Part shown: positions 58,601-64,000 of the stretch, in pieces | Numbering within the stretch: position 1 is the first letter of the stretch | How the letters are laid out: each line of letters begins with the position of its first letter | Origin: Lonicera japonica | Lineage: Eukaryota; Streptophyta; Magnoliopsida; Dipsacales; Caprifoliaceae | NCBI GenBank assembly: GCA_021464415.1 | Contig: CM038464.1 | Span: 744,001 to 808,000 of the forward strand | DNA length: 64,000 bases | Reading direction: 5' to 3' | Program-made: the position numbers and the translations under genes | The notes under the pieces: generated by a model | The model's input: only the letters and a program-made list of their open reading frames with translations | What the model was told of the DNA's origin: nothing | The model's database searches: none

Positions 58601-61600
58601 AGGGTTGTCTCCAAGAGGCATCCCAAGATAGGACATTGGCCACGACCCCAATTCACAACCCGCTGTTCTCGCCAACGACATCATATCTACTTCCTTCACA
58701 TTGATACCTGCTAACACACTTTTGGATAAATTGATGTTAAGCCCCGAAACTAGCCCAAATATATCCAAAATGTCAATCAAATTTTTAAGCTTTCTTTCAT
58801 CTTTTGAAAGGAAGAAAATGGTATCATCGGCGAACTGTAGGTGTGAAAGTTTAACTCTATCCCTACCTATCTCGAAACCCTCAATAATACCCACTTCCCT
58901 TGCTTTCACCACTAACCTATTAAGAACGTCTGCTACTAAGACAAAAATAAAAGGTGAAAGCGGATCACCTTGCCTAATGCCCCTCGATGCGTTGAAAATA
59001 CCCCTCGGTTTACCATTAACCATAACCGAAAAATTAGTAGAGGAAAGGCAGCCCTTAATCCATTTCCTCCATCTAAACCCAAAGCCCTTATTTTCAAGCA
59101 CATGATCTATGAAATCCCATTCCACGTGATCATATGCTTTTTCAAAATCTATTTTAAAGACTACACCTTCTTTCTTCTTGACCCGGTACTCCTCTACACT
59201 TTCATTAGCAATCAATACAAGATCAAGGATTTGACGTCCTTTAACAAATGCCCCTTGTGATAATCCTACCGTATCACCTATTACCTCTCTCAATCTCAAT
59301 GCCAAGACTTTAGCCAGGATTTTGTATAAACTTGTGACAAGGCTAATCGGTCTATAGTCTTTAAGTTTGAGAGAAGATAGCTTCTTTGGGATTAGACAAA
59401 TATATGTGGAGTTGGTGCACACATTCACTATTCCATTTTCAAAAAATTCATTAAAGACCCCAAGAATATCTTCCTTAATAATCTCCCACCCCTTTTTGAA
59501 AACCTCAATGGTGAAACCATCTGGGCCCGGTGCTTTGTCTCCCTCACAGGCATCAATTGCAGCCTTAATCTCATTTTCTTCGAACGGTCTTTCGAGCCAA
59601 CCCTCGCTCTCCAGTCCAATTGGGTTCCAATCAATTCCTACAAGTCCCATACTGCATCTATCTCTCTTGGTGTACAACTTTTTAAAGTAGTTTACAATCT
59701 CATTCACGATTTCATTTTCAGAATCCACAATGGAACCATCATCTCTTTCAAGTTTAGAAATGATTTTGTTCACTTTCTTACTATTTACCACTCTATGAAA
59801 GAGTTTAGAATTGCCATCCCACTCTCACTCCTCGCACTTTAGCTTTTTGGTTCCACGAAATTTCCTCTTTCAAAACTAAATCCCTAAATTTTTCTCTCAA
59901 CTCCCTCTTCTCCCTAATCAAGCCTTCTCCTAGAATTCCTCTTGTTTCCTCTTTATCAATTTCTTGAATCCTATCCAAAATTCTACCTTTCTGCATTCTC
60001 ACATCCCCAAACACTTCTATATTCCACTTCTTAACCTTATGTTTCACTTGCTCTAATTTTTTGATGAATTTGTGACCCGCCCACCCATGTACCTCACTAT
60101 CCTCCCACCATTTCCTTAATTTTCCTAAAAACTCCTTATTTGTCAACCACATATTTTCAAACCTAAACGGCGATGGCCCCCATTTGAAAGGATTAGTGTC
60201 AAGCACTAATGGAAAATGATCCGATTCAATTCTAATAAGGGCCTCCTGCCTCACCGACATATATGAATCCTCCCACCTTGTAGTGAAAAGAAAACGATCT
60301 AATCTAGAGTGAGATCTCCCATTTGACCATGTAAACTCAACGTTGCATAATCTTGGATCTCTCAGATTTATTTCGTTAATGAAGGCATCAAAGTATTTAA
60401 TAGTTGCATGTTTTCCGGACAGGTAAATCAAGAAGTTGCAATCATCTTTTCCAAGCTACATTGGCTTAGTACATTCATCCTATTAGACCTCTATTATTCT
60501 TCCAATATAAGGCTGTCATGCGCTTTATGCATTTGTTGTTTCATTTGTTCCTCCTTTCTTTACTTGGGTACTATATATTCAGTTCATCTCCACTTTGATT
60601 GTGGAATTGATCTGTACAATGGCAAGACATGTGTGCAAATAGGTATAAATTTAGAGTTTACTACACACATGTATATAGCCTCTGGCGTTTTAGTTGGTTA
60701 TTTATTATAATCTCATTCTTTCATAAGTGTGCATGCGTGCGCTTTAACTTTTTCTTTTCCGCCATGCATAAGTGTCTTTTGACCCAGTACGAATAGAACT
60801 GCAGCAAACTATATGGACGATTATCATACAATGCACACCATGTTGTCTAAATGATCATATTGACACCAGAGAAAAACAAGAAAAGCATTTAATACACATA
60901 ATGTTCTGTAAATGAAAAGATTGACACCAGACATATCGCAAGTGCAATATTACAAAGAATTCAACAATGAGATGATATTCCTTTCTTTGCTTGCTTGTAC
61001 CGGATTTGTCCTAGGGCTTATGCCTCAGGTTTTTCCTCTGTTGAGGAATATTTCCTTTGTATATAGTGTTGAGTTGTGTTCGATTGTCCCTTCTTCGATT
61101 ACTTGTTTGTGCACACAACCACCATGGGAACCATTTTATTATAACTTGTTCAAAGTGCTTGCAGAAATACTTCCAAAGGACATTTATTATTTCTTCAGTT
61201 GGGATTTAACTTGTGTTTAATTAATTGATTCTTAATTGAACAAAATTTTGCAAACCAATTGAAACATGTTTTTCGAATAATAGCACAATTTGAGGTTGGG
61301 ACTCATATTCACCCCCATCCCCTCTAGGACACATTAGGCACCCTCAAAGTCGGTATTACATCCAACTACCACAGAATAACTGACAATAAGCTCAAAATCG
61401 TACCTACAATCTACCGAAGCCTAATTAGGTTGACTATTTAATCTTTGGATTCAACTGAATTTCATCCATATTTAATGTTTTAAACATTGATGAGAAAGTG
61501 TCCTCTTATGACAAAATTACGCACAATTTCTTTTTTTTTAGATGCCAGTCTTAGGAAGCCAAATCCTGTCCCTCCCTTTACCACGTGATCCAATGTCCAT

Positions 61601-62137
61601 GCGCCAAAATGATACATTCAAGTATCAAAAATTGAGACAGATTTGTATGAGTGACGAACATTTTGACAAATCCATAACAAATGTAAATTTCCTTTAGATA
61701 CATCAGCTATATACAAGATAGAGAGAAGTTATATTTACCCTGGTCAATTCTCTAGTAAACAGCTCAGAAACTTCAAGAGTCATAGGGGTTGGAATCACAC
61801 GACGACTGTCCCACTGATATCATGATCACAAGGAAGACGAAAAAGAGAAAGTCAGTCAAGAAGATCAAACAACAAAATATAATGATAAAGATAAAGATAA
61901 GGGTAGCACTAGTCGCTCTCCTACTCCCGCACTCCCTTTTGTTCTGGACAAAATGAAAAGACCGCTGTTGGCCTTTGCATACTTGCCAGTTTTAGATATA
62001 TAGACTAATGAATTTACCTTGTATTTTATCACCTTGCTGGTAGGACTCTCAGGTGGATCAGACAAACCCATTCTTTTAGTCAAAGCAGTAAGCCCCAACC
62101 TTGAATTTCTAGGGCTTATGACCATTTCTCGAGCAAT
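49607..62137 (-). CDS. Unrecognised host gene, last four exons (5' part not found)
   Basis: Minus-strand exons, all phase 0 with AG/GT borders: 62018-62137 (40 codons, IAREMVISPRNSRLGLTALT...), 61739-61813 (25 codons, WDSRRVIPTPMTLEVSELFT...), 50125-50202 (26 codons, EVEEAIKGLSPVMFEDFIKP...) and 49607-49684 (25 codons, DGPLPHNDRLSYQPLDIYPA..., TAA). They join without a frame break into a 116-residue, highly charged C-terminal segment with no domain I recognise. Codon use and splice borders are those of a normal gene. The intron between the second and third exons is about 11.5 kb because of LINE insertions. Earlier exons should lie above 62137, possibly beyond the window or across the Copia element at 63239. 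Function is not assigned. Confidence 0.65.
50712..54671 (-). pseudogene. LINE ORF2 (endonuclease, RT, RNase H), broken
   Basis: From ATG at 54671: an APE-type endonuclease (INVLFWNIRGIANTSSM; GGDFNVVRNASE; SDHAPLL near 53990), then RT with LKDLRPINL-type text (FGNLRPINLCNYSTKVISKL), KLDMAKAYDRMSW, RGVKQGDPLSPCLF and the active site FADDM (about 52620), then a post-RT region, and an RNase H (FKLNSDGSCKGNLGVGGGG, ETKALLQGLQQC, IEMDSLVVV). At least four frame breaks occur (near 54320-54174, 53410, 52970 and 52190), so no full protein can be made. Confidence 0.88.
54668..56069 (-). pseudogene. LINE ORF1 (gag-like, DUF4283 plus damaged zinc knuckle)
   Basis: Probable start MTSPPQPPQVPHKSFAEVV near 56003. 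A frameshift near 55740 separates it from the RNA-binding core (55722-55246: LLLRFNSEDDYHWVWLREQW, SIAPIWVNLPKLPVHFFAKS), a DUF4283-type domain. The following zinc knuckle begins YCVKCS but its remaining ligands are lost. A third, basic stretch (55210-54668) ends with KKKRGRKKKVQRKGGK and overlaps the start of ORF2 by 4 bp. It would bind LINE RNA. Confidence 0.75.
56260..56592 (-). pseudogene. Remnant of a third LINE reverse transcriptase
   Basis: On the minus strand, LVANVLSRIIEIRDSSK is followed after one frameshift by VSHQQYADDTMLF (YADD codons at 56383-56400), the RT active-site region of an L1-type LINE. Only ~100 codons survive. It lies between the two larger LINEs in the same intron. 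Confidence 0.7.
56429..56756. repeat. 164-bp tandem duplication, two identical copies
   Basis: Units 56429-56592 and 56593-56756 both begin TCCCTAAAAGAAATCCTCTA and end GAAACTAAGGCA. I saw no difference between them. The first overlaps the LINE RT remnant, so the duplication happened after that insertion. Confidence 0.88.
57043..60422 (-). mobile_element. 5'-truncated L1-type LINE
   Basis: A T run at 57043-57050 marks the poly(A) end. The sequence begins on the other side within the endonuclease domain, typical of incomplete reverse transcription. Possible target duplication: GTAAATTAATAA (57031-57042) and GTAAATCAAGAA (60423-60434), 10 of 12 matches. Length about 3.4 kb, same orientation as the host gene and the first LINE. 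Confidence 0.75.
57225..60422 (-). pseudogene. LINE ORF2, endonuclease C-terminus through zf-RVT domain
   Basis: Pieces in order: endonuclease end and linker (60431-59805: CNVEFTWSNGRSHSRLDRFL, ESDHFPLVL), a long RT block of 476 codons (59791-58361: KAPGPDGFTIEVFKKGW, KLKDYRPISLV, KIDFEKAYDHVEW, RGIRQGDPLSPFIF, active site FADDTIFF), a post-RT piece (58364-58002), and a zf-RVT domain (57893-57225: WKVGIPPKVKVFAW, CTLCKKGGESIDHMLVHC). Frame breaks lie near 59800, 58362 and 57900-58000. There is no RNase H domain, unlike the first LINE. The RT core is nearly intact, suggesting a fairly recent insertion. Confidence 0.88.
60435..61738. other. Remaining intron sequence of the unrecognised gene
   Basis: No coding exon or element recognised between the truncated LINE and the exon at 61739. 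Confidence 0.5.
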
Positions 62138-63238
62138 CTGAAGAGACAACTCAAGTGAGGAACCAAACAGGCATTAAGAATCAAAATACATTAGTTGCAC
62201 GTCAAGGAAAGTCACATATTCATACGCAGCAGAAATACAGTTTATATAGGTTTGAAATAAATTTTGATGCTACACATCCTTCAGATAGAGGAAAACTAAA
62301 AAGTGCATGAAAGTCTTACTTGGCTAGTGATTCCTCAATATTTCCATACAAATGATTGGAACATGCATTCTTTATGTTTACATGTTAAGTAGTCGTTCTA
62401 ACTTGTCCTGTATCTTTTTGTGCTTAAAATCCTTACTTCAGAGCAAATTGCCCATTTTGAGTTTGTTGGAATGACCCAAGATTATTCCCGGATCCATCCA
62501 ATCTCTTGCCAGCAGCCAATAACTTCTCCAAACACTGGATTGGTCCAAGTTTCTTCTGGATCGATGCAGCTCCAAGGTTCATATTTTTTTTTAATTCGCT
62601 TAATATACTGGATTGATTGTGATGGATTGTTCAGGTCCAAAAGTGATTTTCTGTGCAAAATTCCCAAAGCTTCGGAGTGATTCCAGATTGATTCCCAGAT
62701 CAGCACAAGATTTTTCAGTCTAGATGCTTAACCTGTACATGGATTGTTCGATCTTTTGTGAAATAAAAAATAACACTTTCTTAATGCTTATGCATACCAA
62801 CTTCTTAGACATAGTTTTGCCAAGGCTGTAGGATATTTATGAGAGTTTTAAAGACAAAATCAAGTGCATTTATCACATCCAACCAAATAGGCCCTTTGTC
62901 AAAACACCAAATCCTTGTTCTTATTCGTGAACAAATAAACTCGTCAGATAATCTAAGTTCGAGTGCAGTACAAGAATCAAGCAAGAGGGCAATGATCAGT
63001 GGAGGATTATGACCAGGCAGACGATTCCTGTCAGAGCTGTAACCAAGAAGAAGTAGAAGAACGCTGAACCGAAAGGCTTGAGTGACTCGAGTCAAGTAGG
63101 TCATGTAATTCTTTCTAAACCTTCTTTGAAGTGGATTGTGGCAGTTAATCCAGTGGATTTAGTGACTCACGAGTCAATACCACATAAAAACCCTTTCCTC
63201 ATGTGATTGCTTTTTCTGTTTTGTGAGAATGTGAGGAA
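62138..63238. other. Sequence upstream of the last recognised exons
   Basis: Should be intron or upstream exons of the minus-strand gene. A frame at 62805-63104 is open but has no known domain and no exon borders that join to the 62137 acceptor convincingly, so I leave it uncalled. Confidence 0.4.
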
Positions 63239-63381
63239 TGTTATGTGATTGAGTAGAAAGGTACAAAATATATATATACAAGAGAGAGACCTAGTATATT
63301 AAGGAGTTTCCTTTTAATAAGGATTCTCTAAATATATCCTAAATATAAACATTCTATAAATAGTATATACAAATCTCAACA
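63239..63381 (-). mobile_element. 143-bp 3' LTR of a Copia element
   Basis: On the minus strand it opens TGTTGAGATTTGTATATAC at 63381 and closes ...CAATCACATAACA at 63239. Just upstream is a polypurine tract (AGCTTGAGGGGGAG, plus coordinates 63382-63395), the plus-strand primer. AGGAA at 63234-63238 would be one side of the target duplication. The other LTR is beyond the window. A TATA-like TATTTATAG lies near the middle. Confidence 0.85.
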
Positions 63382-63388
63382 CTCCCCC

Positions 63389-64000
63389 TCAAGCTGGAGC
63401 GTACAAGTTGTAGGTTCCAAGCTTGTTACAAATGTAATTGATTCGAGGGCCACCGAGAGACTTTGTAAAGATATCAGCTAGTTGATCATTTGATTTCACG
63501 TAGCTCGTCGTTATCTCCCCTGAAAGAATTTTCTCTCTAATAAAGTGACAGTCAATCTCGATATGTTTAGTCCTCTCATGAAAGACTGGATTGGAGGCAA
63601 TGTGGAGAGTTGCTTGGTTATCGCAAATTAATTTCATTTGTTGAATCTTGAAGAACTTCAGCTCCTGTAATAATTGTTTCATCTAAATCAGCTCACACGT
63701 TGCTTTGGCCATTGCTCGATATTCCGCCTCAGCGGTAGATAGAGAAACAACTTATTGTTTCTTGCTTTTCCATGAGACCAAATTTCCTCCAACAAAGATA
63801 CAATACCCACTGGTCGAACGTCTATCATGTGGGCAACCTGCCCAATCAGCATCGGAGTAGCCAACGACCTCAGTGTGCCCTCTACTTTCATAAAGAAGAC
63901 CTTTGCCTGGTGCCTTCTTTATGTATTTTAAAATACGAACAGCTGCCTCCCAATGAATATCACACGAGGCACTTAGGAACTGATTGAGTACACTCATCAA
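63389..64000 (-). pseudogene. Copia pol C-terminus (RT end and RNase H), two stops
   Basis: Continues from beyond the window: ILKYIKKAPGKGLLYE, VGYSDADWAGCPHDRRSTSG, YCIFVGGNLVSWKSKKQ, stop (TAA), VVSLSTAEAEYRAMAKATCE, stop (TAG where Trp is expected), then [33 protein letters not shown] and [13 protein letters not shown], ending in TAA at about 63389. These are the RNase H catalytic regions of Ty1/Copia polyproteins (Asp in SDADW, Glu in AEAEY, Asp in CDNQ). The frame is otherwise intact, so the element is young but non-functional as read. It ends a few bases from the polypurine tract. Confidence 0.92.

Noticed and set aside
62805..63104. 99-residue minus-strand frame upstream of the unrecognised gene's exons
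   Set aside because: It could be an upstream exon, but I found no donor that joins convincingly to the acceptor at 62138, and no family similarity.

Overview
This is a transposon-rich stretch of a plant nuclear genome, almost certainly a eudicot. It is AT-rich, its genes have several GT-AG introns, and it carries plant-type LTR retrotransposons, CACTA, MULE and hAT-like DNA elements and L1-type LINEs. I saw no rRNA, tRNA, CRISPR array or bacterial-style operon.

Four host genes can be supported. (1) + strand, 8152-15477: a 12-exon gene for a 419-residue protein made of two tandem lysozyme/lytic-transglycosylase-like (SLT) modules. The first module keeps the catalytic Glu and the second has lost it. 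The spliced C-terminus is a CaaX box (CAIL). (2) - strand, 26429-28174: an intronless GRAS-family transcription regulator of 581 residues. (3) + strand, 43482-47960: a 5-exon peroxisomal 2,4-dienoyl-CoA reductase-like SDR of 300 residues ending in SKL, with an LTR-derived sequence in its long intron 2. (4) - strand, 49607-62137: the last four exons, all phase 0, of a gene I do not recognise. Its 11.5-kb intron holds one full-length LINE, one 5'-truncated LINE and a LINE remnant.

Layout: 1-3504 is a decayed Tat/Ogre-type Gypsy element (gag, tRNA primer site, LTR), then Gypsy LTR-like debris. 5.8-7.6 kb is a ~303-bp sequence repeated three times upstream of the SLT gene, the third copy split by a MITE. 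16.7-17.3 kb is a MULE-type MITE. 19.4-25.2 kb holds a 1379-bp perfect tandem duplication that runs across the left edge of a CACTA element. 30-31.4 kb has a MITE and strong hairpins. 31.8-41.7 kb is nested Copia and Gypsy wreckage. 42.0-42.7 kb is an inverted sister of the first MULE-MITE. 48.4-48.6 kb is a hAT-like MITE. 63.2-64.0 kb is the 3' end of a Copia element with a 143-bp LTR.

The most unusual pattern is that five LTR regions of different families each carry their own short palindrome, reiterated two to six times, just upstream of a presumed TATA box. Examples are TGTCGCGCGACA, CAGTCGACTAAG and CAACAGGNNCCTGTTG. All coordinates and splice sites were read by hand. Product names rest on recognised motifs, not on a database search.
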